Source of the DNA: Microbulbifer pacificus
GTDB taxonomy: Bacteria > Pseudomonadota > Gammaproteobacteria > Pseudomonadales > Cellvibrionaceae
Direction: 5' to 3'
Assembly: GCF_002959965.1 (NCBI RefSeq)
Contig: NZ_PREV01000027.1
Location: 806,001-870,000, forward strand
DNA length: 64,000 nt
Positions 16,666-26,521 of this stretch are shown here, in pieces. Numbering within the stretch: the stretch's first letter is position 1; every line of letters begins with the position of its first letter. Position numbers and translations under genes: made by a program. The notes under the pieces were generated by a model. That model searched no databases. It was not told where the DNA came from and was given only the letters and a program-made list of their open reading frames with translations.

Positions 16666-18471
16666 GTGGCCACTGATCTCTCCCATATCCGCAATTTTTC
16701 CATCATTGCTCACATCGACCACGGGAAATCCACCCTCGCAGACCGCTTTATTCAGGTGTGCGGTGGCCTGAGCGACCGCGAGATGGCCGCCCAGGTACTC
16801 GATAGCATGGATATCGAGCGGGAGCGGGGTATTACCATCAAGGCCCAGAGTGTGACGCTGGACTACACCGCTCGCGACGGCAAAACTTACCAGCTGAACT
16901 TTATTGATACACCGGGGCACGTGGACTTTTCCTATGAAGTGTCGCGCTCACTGGCGGCCTGTGAAGGCGCTCTGCTGGTAGTGGATGCCGCCCAGGGCGT
17001 TGAGGCTCAGTCCGTGGCCAACTGCTATACCGCCATTGAACAGGGCCTGGAAGTGATCCCGGTTCTGAACAAGATGGATCTGCCGCAGGCGGAGCCAGAG
17101 CGTGTGGCGCAGGAAATTGAAGATATCATCGGCATTGATGCGACCAACGCCACCCGCTGCAGTGCCAAATCCGGTCTCGGCATCGAGGATGCGCTCGAAG
17201 ATCTGGTACGTCTGGTACCCGCCCCGGAAGGGGACGTGGATGCACCACTGCAGGCACTGATCATTGATTCATGGTTCGATTCCTACCTCGGGGTGGTGTC
17301 GCTGGTGCGGGTCAAGCACGGCACGCTGCGGGTCAAGGACAAGATTGTCACCAAGTCCATCAACCGTGCGCATGTCGTGGACAATGTCGGCGTATTCACG
17401 CCTAAGCGCAAGGAAACCGGCGTACTACGCGCTGGTGAGGTGGGTTTCGTGGTGGCCGGTATCAAGGATATCCATGGCGCGCCGGTGGGGGATACCCTGA
17501 CGCACGCCAAGGGCGCCGAGGACGTGCCCATGTTGCCGGGCTTCAAAAAGGTGAAGCCGCAGGTGTACGCCGGCCTGTTCCCGGTCAGTTCCGACGACTA
17601 CGAGGCCTTCCGGGATGCGCTGGACAAACTGTCGCTGAACGATGCCTCCCTGTTTTATGAGCCCGAGTCTTCCGATGCCCTGGGATTCGGCTTCCGCTGC
17701 GGCTTCCTCGGTATGCTGCACATGGAAATCATTCAGGAGCGACTGGAGCGCGAGTACGATCTCGATCTGATCACTACCGCGCCGACCGTAGTCTACGAAG
17801 TGTTGATGAACGACGGTTCCATCGTCTACGTGGACAACCCCTCGCGCCTGCCGGAACTCGGTTCCATTGAGGAAATGCGCGAGCCTATCGCCGAGGCCAA
17901 CATTCTGGTTCCGCAGGATTATCTGGGTAACGTGATTACCCTGTGTATCGAAAAGCGCGGCGTCCAGAAAGACATGCAGTATGTGGGGGGGCAGGTATCT
18001 CTGCGCTACGAGCTGCCCATGAGTGAGGTGGTGATGGATTTCTTCGATCGCCTCAAGTCGGTGAGCCGCGGTTTTGCCTCGCTGGATTACAGCTTTGTGC
18101 GTTTTGACCCGGCAAAACTTGTCCGCCTTGATATTCTCATCAATGGTGATCGGGTGGATGCTCTGGCGGTAATCCTGCACCGCGACAATGCGCAGAGCCG
18201 CGGGCGTGCGATCGCGGAAAAAATGAAAGATCTTATTCCGCGGCAGATGTTTGATGTGGCCATCCAGGCGGCCATTGGTGGTTCCGTTATTGCCCGTACG
18301 ACGGTGAAGGCGTTGCGCAAGAACGTAACCGCGAAATGCTATGGTGGTGACGTTACCCGGAAGAAGAAACTGCTCGAGAAGCAGAAGGCCGGTAAGCGCC
18401 GTATGAAACAGCTCGGCCGGGTGGAAGTGCCCCAGGACGCGTTCCTCGCGGTGCTCAAGGTCGACAGTTGA
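16666..18471 (+). CDS. lepA: Elongation factor 4 (LepA)
   Basis: A ribosome-bound GTPase of 601 residues, full length. GTG start. The G domain begins with [13 protein letters not shown] at about 14-26, with [11 protein letters not shown] and NKMDLP as the switch II and base-recognition motifs; [13 protein letters not shown] and the LepA C-terminal domain ([22 protein letters not shown]) follow. First gene of the lepA-lepB-DUF4845-rnc-era-recO cluster. Confidence 0.98.
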   Translation: MATDLSHIRNFSIIAHIDHGKSTLADRFIQVCGGLSDREMAAQVLDSMDIERERGITIKAQSVTLDYTARDGKTYQLNFIDTPGHVDFSYEVSRSLAACEGALLVVDAAQGVEAQSVANCYTAIEQGLEVIPVLNKMDLPQAEPERVAQEIEDIIGIDATNATRCSAKSGLGIEDALEDLVRLVPAPEGDVDAPLQALIIDSWFDSYLGVVSLVRVKHGTLRVKDKIVTKSINRAHVVDNVGVFTPKRKETGVLRAGEVGFVVAGIKDIHGAPVGDTLTHAKGAEDVPMLPGFKKVKPQVYAGLFPVSSDDYEAFRDALDKLSLNDASLFYEPESSDALGFGFRCGFLGMLHMEIIQERLEREYDLDLITTAPTVVYEVLMNDGSIVYVDNPSRLPELGSIEEMREPIAEANILVPQDYLGNVITLCIEKRGVQKDMQYVGGQVSLRYELPMSEVVMDFFDRLKSVSRGFASLDYSFVRFDPAKLVRLDILINGDRVDALAVILHRDNAQSRGRAIAEKMKDLIPRQMFDVAIQAAIGGSVIARTTVKALRKNVTAKCYGGDVTRKKKLLEKQKAGKRRMKQLGRVEVPQDAFLAVLKVDS

Positions 18472-18523
18472 CGCGCAGACGGGCCAATCAACAGATAAAA
18501 ACCAGTCAGAAAGAGACGTTTGA

Positions 18524-19300
18524 ATGGATATCAATTTCCCCCTTATTTTGCTGTTGCTGGTCGTGGCGACAGGGGCAATCTGGCTGTTTGATGCACTGTT
18601 TCTGGCACGCGGGCGCAAGGCTTTGGCGGCCAAAGGGCAGCGCCAGCCCGAGCCTGTGTTGGTGGAATATGCGAAGTCGTTTTTTCCGGTGCTGGCCATC
18701 GTCTTTGTTCTGCGCTCTTTTCTGGTAGAGCCTTTCCAGATTCCGTCCGCGTCCATGGATCCGACGCTGGAGGTGGGTGATTTCATCCTGGTAAACAAGT
18801 TTGCCTATGGTCTGCGCCTGCCGGTTTCCCGCACCAAAGTGCTGGGGATTGGCGAGCCCAAGCGCGGTGATGTCATGGTGTTTTTCCCCCCACATATGAA
18901 TGACACCTACTACATCAAGCGGGTTATCGGCCTGCCGGGGGATGAAATTCGGGTGGTAAACAACCAGCTGTATATCAATGGTGAACCGGCACCACAGGAG
19001 TTGATTCAGGCGCTGCCGCCTGGGAATCCTCAGAAAGAATTCCTGTGGGAAGAGATTGATGGCCACCGCCACCTGATGGCCAAGCACGTCGCACCCACCC
19101 GCTACAGTAATATCCGCACCGTCACTGTGCCTGAAGGCCACTACTTCATGATGGGGGACAATCGTGACAACAGTCTCGACAGTCGTGAGTGGGGCTTCGT
19201 GCCGGAGAAAGACATCGTCGGTAAGGCCTTTGCAATCTGGATGCATTGGGACAAACTACTGAGCCTGCCCAGTTTTGACCGGGTAGGTGGCATTGAGTAG
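18524..19300 (+). CDS. lepB: Signal peptidase I
   Basis: 258 residues. Two hydrophobic N-terminal segments (about 5-27 and 53-67) hold the protein in the inner membrane. Catalytic Ser77 lies in PSASMDPTL and Lys132 in YYIKRVIGLPGD; GDNRDNSLDSREWGFVP near the C-terminus is the box E region. It cleaves signal peptides of exported proteins. Follows lepA by 52 bases, as in E. coli and Pseudomonas. Confidence 0.97.
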   Translation: MDINFPLILLLLVVATGAIWLFDALFLARGRKALAAKGQRQPEPVLVEYAKSFFPVLAIVFVLRSFLVEPFQIPSASMDPTLEVGDFILVNKFAYGLRLPVSRTKVLGIGEPKRGDVMVFFPPHMNDTYYIKRVIGLPGDEIRVVNNQLYINGEPAPQELIQALPPGNPQKEFLWEEIDGHRHLMAKHVAPTRYSNIRTVTVPEGHYFMMGDNRDNSLDSREWGFVPEKDIVGKAFAIWMHWDKLLSLPSFDRVGGIE

Positions 19301-19389
19301 TGAGCATCGAATAGGACGCGGTGCATGCAGCCGAGTGCTGGAACCAGGGACGGCCGTCATTTATTAGAAAGATAACACGGTGGCAGAAG

Positions 19390-19842
19390 ATGGCTTTACG
19401 ACACCTTTCCAGTGGGCGTCTGTTGCAGGCGCAACGGGGTATGAGTTATTGGGGTTGGCTGTTTGTGATTGCGGTGTTTGGCTTTGGCCTTACCATCGTA
19501 TCCAAATTGGGGCCGGCCTATATCGACGCGCATTTTGTGGAAGAGGGGCTGCAGTCCCTGTCGCAGAACAGCGGTATCCGCGAAATGAGCAATACCGAGA
19601 TCAAGCGCGAACTGGACCGCTTCTTCACCATCAATAACGTGCGCGGTGAACCCACTCAAGCGGTAAAAATCATCCGCGGTGCTGACAGTACCCTCGTCAG
19701 CATCAATTACGAACTGCGCCAGCCACTGTTCCACAATGTGGATGTGGTGATGAAGTTCGACAAGCAGCTCAATACCGCCAAGCCGGAATTGTGTTGCGAA
19801 CCCTTGGTAGACATCGAGCAGTTCCGCCGCCGCGAAGACTGA
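19390..19842 (+). CDS. DUF4845 membrane protein
   Basis: 150 residues from the ATG at 19390. One membrane helix near the N-terminus ([21 protein letters not shown], about 20-40), then a periplasmic domain with [15 protein letters not shown] and [16 protein letters not shown] small DUF4845 gene stands between lepB and rnc in many gammaproteobacteria, including Pseudomonas. Function unknown; a link with signal peptidase is suggested only by position. Confidence 0.85.
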   Translation: MALRHLSSGRLLQAQRGMSYWGWLFVIAVFGFGLTIVSKLGPAYIDAHFVEEGLQSLSQNSGIREMSNTEIKRELDRFFTINNVRGEPTQAVKIIRGADSTLVSINYELRQPLFHNVDVVMKFDKQLNTAKPELCCEPLVDIEQFRRRED

Positions 19843-19900
19843 GTGCCCCGGTACTCACAGCGAATGGTGGGTGCTCACAGCGAAAGATGACAGACTTACG

Positions 19901-20581
19901 GTGACAGACCTTTTACTTCAACGACTCTGCGGTCGCCTCGGCCATCAGTTTGGCCGAGGGGAGCTGCTCTCTCTGGCTCTTACCCATCGCTCCCATGGAA
20001 GCCGCAACAACGAGCGACTGGAATTCCTCGGCGACTCCATTCTCGGGTTTACCATCAGTGCCGCGCTGTTTGAAAAGTTCCCCGATGGCCGCGAAGGCCA
20101 GATGAGCCGCCTGCGTGCGCAGTTGGTGAGCGGCGAGACCCTGGCCAAACTGGCAAAGGAGCTCGAGCTTGGCGAGTGCCTGCGACTCGGTGAGGGGGAG
20201 ATGAAAAGTGGCGGCCACCGCCGCGCCTCGATTCTTGCGGACGCGGTAGAGGCCATTATCGGTGCCATATATCTGGATGCTGGCCTTGAAGCGGCGCGCG
20301 CACGGGTACTCGCCTGGTTTGCCCCGCGTCTGGAGAGCCTCTCGCTGGAAACGGCGAAAGACCCGAAAACCCGTCTGCAGGAGTGGCTGCAGGCACGCCA
20401 GAAACCACTGCCGGAATATACGGTAGTGGAGGTCGGGGGGGAGGAACACTCCCAGGAATTTGTGGTGGAGTGCCGGGTGGCCGGTCTGAAAGCGCCGGTG
20501 CGAGGCACCGCCAGCAACCGGCGTGCAGCGGAGAAAGCCGCCGCCACCGAAGCCTATGCTCGACTGACCGGGCAGGGCTGA
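19901..20581 (+). CDS. rnc: Ribonuclease III
   Basis: 226 residues from the GTG at 19901, matching the E. coli length; an upstream GTG at 19871 would add ten residues. The signature [12 protein letters not shown] is at about 38-49 and the second acidic site is in [14 protein letters not shown]. The double-stranded RNA-binding domain begins at [11 protein letters not shown] (about 157) and ends with [15 protein letters not shown]. Processes rRNA precursors and some mRNAs. Confidence 0.97.
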   Translation: MTDLLLQRLCGRLGHQFGRGELLSLALTHRSHGSRNNERLEFLGDSILGFTISAALFEKFPDGREGQMSRLRAQLVSGETLAKLAKELELGECLRLGEGEMKSGGHRRASILADAVEAIIGAIYLDAGLEAARARVLAWFAPRLESLSLETAKDPKTRLQEWLQARQKPLPEYTVVEVGGEEHSQEFVVECRVAGLKAPVRGTASNRRAAEKAAATEAYARLTGQG

Positions 20582-20661
20582 CTCTATAATCCGCTTCGAT
20601 ACCCAACGTTACTGCCTGACCGGTGCTCCAGTGTGGACGCCGGCTGCCCCGGAGATCTTCC

Positions 20662-21597
20662 TTGAGCGAATCTACACACCCATCGGCCAGTTCACCTGAC
20701 AGCCCGTCTACCCGCTGCGGATATGTGGCTATCGTGGGTCGACCGAATGTGGGTAAGTCCACCCTGTTGAACCACATTCTCGGTCAGAAAATCTGTATTA
20801 CGTCGCGCAAGCCGCAGACGACCCGCCACAATATGCTCGGTATCAAGACCGAGGGGGCAAACCAGATCATCTTCGTGGACACCCCCGGGCTGCATGCGGG
20901 GGAAGACAAGGCCATCAATCGCTATATGAATCGCGCGGCCATCAGTTCGACACGCGATGTGGATGTGGTGGTCTTCGTAGTAGAGCGCGCGCGCTGGACC
21001 GAGGGCGACGAGCTGGTGGCGCAGAAGCTGCAGGGGCTCAAGTGCCCGCTGATTATCGCAGTCAACAAGGTGGATCAACTGGACGACAAGGGTGATCTGT
21101 TGCCCCAGTTGCAGGCTCTCTCCGACCGCTTCCCCCACGCGGAAATCGTTCCCCTCTCGGCGTTGCGCTCAACCAATCTGGAATCCCTGGAAAAAGTGAT
21201 CGTCGAGCGACTGCCCGAAGGTGTGCACTTCTATGAAGAAGACCAGATTACCGACCGCAGCTCGCGCTTTCTCGCCGCAGAAATTGTGCGTGAGAAGGTG
21301 ATGCGTCAATTGGGTGCGGAGATTCCCTATGCGGTTACGGTGGAAGTGGAAGAGTTTGCGCAGCAGGGCAATATCCTGCATATCAGTGCCGCGATTCTGG
21401 TTGAGCGCGATGGACAGAAGCGCATCCTGATCGGTACCAAGGGGGAGCGCATCAAACAGATCGGCCAGGCGGCGCGGCTGGATATGGAAAAGCTGTTTGA
21501 CAGCAAAGTGATGCTGAACCTGTGGGTAAAGGTCAAATCCGGCTGGTCCGATGACGAGCGCGCGCTGCGCAGTCTCGGCTATATCGATAAACAGTAA
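20662..21597 (+). CDS. era: GTPase Era
   Basis: 311 residues from the TTG at 20662, with GGAG upstream. G1 motif [13 protein letters not shown]2/G3 region TTRHNMLGI and DTPGLH, G4 NKVDQLD, then the C-terminal KH domain with [18 protein letters not shown]. Era helps 16S rRNA processing and 30S assembly. 80 bases after rnc and 14 before recO; the three probably form one message. Confidence 0.97.
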   Translation: MSESTHPSASSPDSPSTRCGYVAIVGRPNVGKSTLLNHILGQKICITSRKPQTTRHNMLGIKTEGANQIIFVDTPGLHAGEDKAINRYMNRAAISSTRDVDVVVFVVERARWTEGDELVAQKLQGLKCPLIIAVNKVDQLDDKGDLLPQLQALSDRFPHAEIVPLSALRSTNLESLEKVIVERLPEGVHFYEEDQITDRSSRFLAAEIVREKVMRQLGAEIPYAVTVEVEEFAQQGNILHISAAILVERDGQKRILIGTKGERIKQIGQAARLDMEKLFDSKVMLNLWVKVKSGWSDDERALRSLGYIDKQ

Positions 21598-21611
21598 CTG
21601 TTCTTTTCACC

Positions 21612-22406
21612 GTGCAGCAGCTGCCCCCGCAACCGGCCTATATCCTGCATTCACGGCCATTTCGGGATACCAGTCTGATTCTGGAGTTACTGACGCCCGA
21701 CTACGGGCGCCTTGCCTGTATCGCCAAGGGTGCGCGCCGCGACAAGCAGCGCCGCCAACGCGCCCTGCAACCCTTTGCCCCATTACTGGTGACTCTGCTG
21801 GGGCGCCATGACTTGAAAACACTGGGTCCGGTAGAAAATGCCGGTCAATCACTGTGGTTGAAAGGGCGTGCAGTGTACGCAGGACTTTACGTGAATGAGC
21901 TGCTGGTGCGTCTGCTTCCGGAAGGGGAAGCGCAACTGTCGGTGTTCGCGGCTTACCAGACGTTATTGGCCCGACTTGCGACGTTGGAAGGCGATGAGGG
22001 TGGGGCGAAAAGCGCGGCATTGGAGTGGCCCCTGCGCCGCTTTGAGTTACAGCTACTGCAGGCGCTCGGCAGCTGCCCCGAGCTGGATTTCAGCCCGCTG
22101 GAAAACGGGCCGATACGCGCCGACATCGTATATCGTCTGACCGCGGAAGAGGGATTTACACCGGTGCATTTGCCCCCGGGTGCCCTGTTGCGCGCTGATG
22201 ATTTTTGGGGAGCGGATTTACTGGCCCTGAAATCTCTGCTGTTGGCAGATGAAGGAGAATGTACTGCGCCAGAGACCTGTGGGCGCAGCGGGGGCGAAGT
22301 GCTTAGCGCCGCAAAACGCCTTTGCCGGTTGATTCTATCCCCCATGCTGGGCAACCGCCCATTGAAAAGCCGCGAGCTGTTTCGCCAAGTGTACGGTGTC
22401 CCCTGA
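21612..22406 (+). CDS. recO: DNA repair protein RecO
   Basis: 264 residues from a GTG. The N-terminal OB fold shows AYILHSRPFRDTSLILELLTPDYGRLACIAKGARR, typical of RecO, followed by a helical domain with LYVNELLVRLLPEGEAQ. It works with RecR to load RecA at gaps. The zinc-binding cysteines of some RecO proteins are not evident. Normally pdxJ follows; here the next gene is a convergent histidine kinase, 13 bases away. Confidence 0.95.
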   Translation: MQQLPPQPAYILHSRPFRDTSLILELLTPDYGRLACIAKGARRDKQRRQRALQPFAPLLVTLLGRHDLKTLGPVENAGQSLWLKGRAVYAGLYVNELLVRLLPEGEAQLSVFAAYQTLLARLATLEGDEGGAKSAALEWPLRRFELQLLQALGSCPELDFSPLENGPIRADIVYRLTAEEGFTPVHLPPGALLRADDFWGADLLALKSLLLADEGECTAPETCGRSGGEVLSAAKRLCRLILSPMLGNRPLKSRELFRQVYGVP

Positions 22407-22419
22407 CTGGCCGCCAGCG

Positions 22420-25386
22420 TCAGAGGGAGTGTTCCTCCTCACCGATGTTACCGTGACTGGTGCCGGAATCGTCGATTTGTTCCAGCCCGAACAGCGTATC
22501 CAGGTCCTGATCCGACGCCCAGTCCCGCAGATTGCGAATCTCCTTGCGTACCAGTTCATAGGCGCTCTCGTAGTTTTCCACGTCGACTTCTGCCTGTTCC
22601 TGTACCGGTCGCAGCAGTTCCTGTAACTGTCCCGTGGCGGATCGCAGCCGCAATACCCCGCAATAGCAACAGCCTCCGTGGAGGCGGTGGACTTCTTCAA
22701 ACAGTCCCTTGTGATTCCGTTGTGCGAACAGTCTGGCCAGCTCCTGCTCGTCCTCATGCAATCCTTTCAGCAGCATGCGCAAAAGGTCGCGGGCGAGCCC
22801 GGGATCCTGGTTGGCAAGGTTCAGGCTTTCACTGATATCCACCAGGCGCGGCGCTACCGCGGGGGATATGGTGAATCCCGTGTCGGCACTGTTCACATCC
22901 ATCCAGCGTTTCACTGTGTGGGTGAGCTGAACTTCACTCACAGGTTTGCTGAGGTAATCGTCGAGGCCCGCACTCAGAAGTCGCGACTTTTCCTCGGTGC
23001 CCACATGGGCAGTGAGGGCAATGATCGGAGTGCGGCGGCCGGACTCCTGCTCGCGAATTTTGCGTGTGGTGGCAATGCCGTCCATATCCGGCATCTGGAT
23101 ATCCATAAAAATCATGTCGAAGTACTGGTCGCGCCATAGCGTCAGAGCTTCGGTGCCACTCGCAGCCACCACCGCTTCGATATTCTGCGTGCGCAACAGT
23201 TCGCTCATCAGCAGGCGGTTGGCTTCGTTGTCGTCCACGGCCAGTACCCTCGGCTTTGCCGGCCAAGGCAACACTGGATAGGTGCCGGTCTGCGGGCGCG
23301 GCTGCACCTGATTGGGCACAACCCGTTTGAGTGCCCGCAGCAGTCCCTCGCGGCTCACTGGTTTGCCGAGGAATGCCAGTACGCGGGTGCGAAGCGCATC
23401 GTAACAGCGGCGCAGATCAACCGGCGATCCCTGAATCACCACCCGACACTGATAGGTGTCCACCAATTGCTGCACCGTGGCGATGAAATTGTCGAAATTT
23501 CCAGCGGCGATCGCCGTGTCGATGATCAGAGCGTCAGGCAGGGCGTCGTGACGCCACATCTGCTCGATCGCGGGCACCAGATTCTGGCCATCGCAGTGCT
23601 CCTGGGGTAGTACCTGCCAATGGGTGAGTTGCTGGTATATCTGCTGACGGGTCATGGGGTTGGGGTCAACCAGTAATATCCGGCAGCCGGGGAACTGTTC
23701 CCTGGTGATGACGGCGCGGTTGCGATCGATGGTCAGCGGCAGTTGTATCCAGTAATTGCAACCGCCCTGTTCGTTGTTCTCGAGTTCCAGCTCGCCGCCC
23801 ATGGACTGCACCAGGCTACGGGCGATACTGAGCCCCATGCCGTTATTTGATGACTGCTGTTGTTGTGGGCTGCTATTGAGCAACTGGCGCAGCTCACGGC
23901 GCCCCTGTTCATCGCAGCGGGCCCCGTTATCGACAATGCTGATCTGTACTGTCAGCTCGGACTCTTTGCCACTTTGAACCGCAATGCGCACCGGAATACT
24001 GCCGTTTTCCGAGCAGCGGATCGCGGTACTTACCAGATTGGTGAGGATCTGCTTGATGCGCAGAGGGTCGCCGATCTGTGATGGCGGCAGTTGTGGGTCT
24101 ACAAATGGCACCAGTTCCAGATTGTGTTCGTAGCCGTAGGGGGCGAGGATCTGCAGCGTTTCTTCCAGCACCTGCCCCAGATTCATGGGGCTGTGATCCA
24201 GCACCAGGTTACCGGATTCAATGCGGGAGAAATCCAGAATGTCATTGATGGTCGTCAGCAGACTTTCGGAGGACCGCAGGATGGTTTGCAGGTAATCCTG
24301 CTGTAGCTGGTCCACCTCGGTTTTCAGTAGCAGGTTGGTAAATCCGATAATGCCGTTCAATGGCGTGCGGATTTCGTGGCTGGTATTGGCGAGGAACGTG
24401 GATTTGATCCGGCTGTTTTCCACGGCTTTCTTGCGTGCGAGCTCAAGCTCGATGTTCTGCTCTTCCATCGCATCCAGCGACTGGCGCAGGTCCTCCATGG
24501 ATTGGTGCAGCCCGTCCTGGTAGTCCCGCTGGTACTCCGCCAGATTGCCAGTCATCAGATTGATTTCTTCCGTCAGCTGTGCGAGTTCCAGATTGCGCGA
24601 ACTCGCGACACGGGTGGCAAACTTGCCCTGACCCACCGAACGCAGCGCATCTTTGATTCGCTCAAGGCTTCTGACGGCACGCTCCGAGAGCACCATCGCC
24701 CACACCAGGGCAATCAGTGCGCACACAATCAGGCCGACAAGACCGACCAGCGCCACCTGATAGGTACCGACGAGAAAATAAGGGCGATGCAGCTCGATGG
24801 CCAGCCAGCAGTTTGTACCCTCGCCGCGCAGTGGTTGCAGTACCTGCAGGCTGTTCAGATCTTCATACACATGGGCCTGTTTACCGCGCAACTGGTCTGC
24901 GGTGAAACTGGTACGAGGGCGCGGTCCGACGCTGGAAATCAGCTTGAATGCCTCCTGACCCGCCTCATTGCGGTCAGCGCGATACAGCTGTACGGAGCGG
25001 ATCATGTCCCGTTCCAGCATCAGTACCATCAGGCTTTTGTCGAGCCAGCGGATGCGCTCCTCGAAGGAGTGGCCTTCACTCAGGTGGATCAGTTCAACCA
25101 GCTGTTCGGCGCTGGCGCGACCGTGGCTGAGGAGCAGGTCACGACGGTCGTTCATTTGTTGCAGGGTAAACAGGAGGGCCAGCAGCAGTGACAGAATCAG
25201 TGCTGGTGCCATGATGTAGCGGAACAGAATCGCGCGCAGGGAATAGCGGCGGCCGTGGCTACGGCGCGAACTGGCGCGACTCTGGCGGCGCCCGGAGAGC
25301 GGCGCCTGTGTTTGCGCCGATTCGCCGCTGGTGAGCACGGCGGGCTCAGAGCGGCGCTCTGCTTGCAACTGGGGAGCTTGGGCCAT
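22420..25386 (-). CDS. gacS: GacS/BarA-type hybrid sensor histidine kinase with degenerate ATPase domain
   Basis: 988 residues. Membrane helices at about 56-75 and 209-231 flank a periplasmic domain; HAMP at about 231-283, coiled coil to 325. The DHp helix has His337 in SHEIRTPLNG. In the ATPase domain the N box reads NLVSTAIRCSENG, with Thr454 where kinases have the Mg-binding Asn, and G1 reads VDNGARCD instead of DTGIGI; no F box is visible, although G2 (NNGMGLSIA) remains. A divergent receiver (Asp574, Asp623, Lys675), a canonical receiver (Asp718/719, Asp762, Lys814) and an Hpt with His903 (RLHGGCCYCG) follow. The layout and the cysM-relA neighbourhood point to GacS/BarA, which signals to GacA/UvrY. 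Confidence 0.88.
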   Translation of the reverse strand: MAQAPQLQAERRSEPAVLTSGESAQTQAPLSGRRQSRASSRRSHGRRYSLRAILFRYIMAPALILSLLLALLFTLQQMNDRRDLLLSHGRASAEQLVELIHLSEGHSFEERIRWLDKSLMVLMLERDMIRSVQLYRADRNEAGQEAFKLISSVGPRPRTSFTADQLRGKQAHVYEDLNSLQVLQPLRGEGTNCWLAIELHRPYFLVGTYQVALVGLVGLIVCALIALVWAMVLSERAVRSLERIKDALRSVGQGKFATRVASSRNLELAQLTEEINLMTGNLAEYQRDYQDGLHQSMEDLRQSLDAMEEQNIELELARKKAVENSRIKSTFLANTSHEIRTPLNGIIGFTNLLLKTEVDQLQQDYLQTILRSSESLLTTINDILDFSRIESGNLVLDHSPMNLGQVLEETLQILAPYGYEHNLELVPFVDPQLPPSQIGDPLRIKQILTNLVSTAIRCSENGSIPVRIAVQSGKESELTVQISIVDNGARCDEQGRRELRQLLNSSPQQQQSSNNGMGLSIARSLVQSMGGELELENNEQGGCNYWIQLPLTIDRNRAVITREQFPGCRILLVDPNPMTRQQIYQQLTHWQVLPQEHCDGQNLVPAIEQMWRHDALPDALIIDTAIAAGNFDNFIATVQQLVDTYQCRVVIQGSPVDLRRCYDALRTRVLAFLGKPVSREGLLRALKRVVPNQVQPRPQTGTYPVLPWPAKPRVLAVDDNEANRLLMSELLRTQNIEAVVAASGTEALTLWRDQYFDMIFMDIQMPDMDGIATTRKIREQESGRRTPIIALTAHVGTEEKSRLLSAGLDDYLSKPVSEVQLTHTVKRWMDVNSADTGFTISPAVAPRLVDISESLNLANQDPGLARDLLRMLLKGLHEDEQELARLFAQRNHKGLFEEVHRLHGGCCYCGVLRLRSATGQLQELLRPVQEQAEVDVENYESAYELVRKEIRNLRDWASDQDLDTLFGLEQIDDSGTSHGNIGEEEHSL

Positions 25387-25563
25387 GAGGGTAACGTTGC
25401 TGTGTTATTTTTGTCCGATTCTACCCCTGCTGGCCACAGAAGCCACCCCAAATTCGCGTACGCCAGTACGGTTTATACCGGCGGTGGGCAAGGCGAGTTC
25501 GCAGCAACGGCAGCGGGGGGGTAGAATGTGCGCCCGCACAAGCCGATGGATCCGAAGCTGACT

Positions 25564-26466
25564 ATGGAATATCCGACGATTGCCGATTGTATAGGCAATA
25601 CGCCCCTGGTGCGTTTACAGCGACTACAGGGAAATAGCTCCAACACCATTCTGCTCAAGCTGGAAGGCAACAATCCGGCGGGTTCGGTAAAAGACCGCCC
25701 GGCACTGTCGATGATCAGCCGCGCGGAGGCGCGGGGCCAGATTCGCCCCGGAGATACGCTGATCGAAGCCACCAGTGGCAATACCGGTATTGCCCTGGCC
25801 ATGGCCGCCGCGATCAAGGGTTACCGTTTGATTCTGATCATGCCGGCGAGTGCGACAGAAGAACGCAAGGCTTCCATGGCGGCCTACGGTGCTGAGCTGA
25901 TACTGGTCAGTGCGGAACAGGGTATGGAGGGGGCGCGGGATCTGGCATTGCAAATGCAGGCGGAGGGCAGAGGACTGGTGTTGGATCAGTTTTCCAATTC
26001 CGACAACCCCACGGCCCATATCGAAACGACGGGTCCGGAAATCTGGCGACAGACGGGGGGAGAGATCACCCATTTCGTGTCCTCCATGGGGACTACCGGC
26101 ACCATTATGGGCTGTGGTCGCTACCTGAAACAGCAGAACCCGGAAATCCAGATCATTGGTTTGCAGCCCACAGAAGGGTCCGCGATTCCCGGCATCCGCC
26201 GTTGGCCCCAGGCTTACCTGCCGAAAATATTCGTTCCCGAAGAAGTGGACCGGGTGATGGATATCAGTCAGCAGGAAGCCGAAGCCATGACCCGGCGACT
26301 GGCGCGAGAGGAGGGTATTTTCTGTGGTGTGTCCTCCGGTGGTGCGGTTGCAGGTGCCCTGAGAATCTCCGCTGAGGTGCGGAATGCCACCATCGTCGCC
26401 ATCATCTGTGACCGCGGCGATCGCTATCTCTCTTCCGGGCTGTTCAACCCCGAGGTACCGGCGTAG
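25564..26466 (+). CDS. cysM: Cysteine synthase B
   Basis: PLP enzyme making cysteine from O-acetylserine with sulfide or thiosulfate. About 300 residues from the ATG at 25564 (MEYPTIADCIGNTPLV, as in Pseudomonas CysM); in-frame starts at 25546 (ATG) and 25528 (GTG after a G-run) are alternatives. The PLP lysine is in NPAGSVKDRPALSM, the substrate loop is EATSGNTGIALAM, and the phosphate loop is GTTGTIMGCGR. Sits between gacS (divergent) and relA, the Pseudomonas order without rlmD. Confidence 0.95.
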   Translation: MEYPTIADCIGNTPLVRLQRLQGNSSNTILLKLEGNNPAGSVKDRPALSMISRAEARGQIRPGDTLIEATSGNTGIALAMAAAIKGYRLILIMPASATEERKASMAAYGAELILVSAEQGMEGARDLALQMQAEGRGLVLDQFSNSDNPTAHIETTGPEIWRQTGGEITHFVSSMGTTGTIMGCGRYLKQQNPEIQIIGLQPTEGSAIPGIRRWPQAYLPKIFVPEEVDRVMDISQQEAEAMTRRLAREEGIFCGVSSGGAVAGALRISAEVRNATIVAIICDRGDRYLSSGLFNPEVPA

Positions 26467-26521
26467 CGAACGCCAGAGAACAAACACGACATCACGTATA
26501 TTCTGACCGCGAGTTAAGACA

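Noticed and set aside
15585..16706. 373-codon minus-strand frame
   Set aside because: Antisense to mucD and the start of lepA; no domain seen.
17425..18798. 457-codon minus-strand frame
   Set aside because: Shadow of lepA/lepB; His-rich as expected from the opposite strand of Val/Asp-rich coding sequence.
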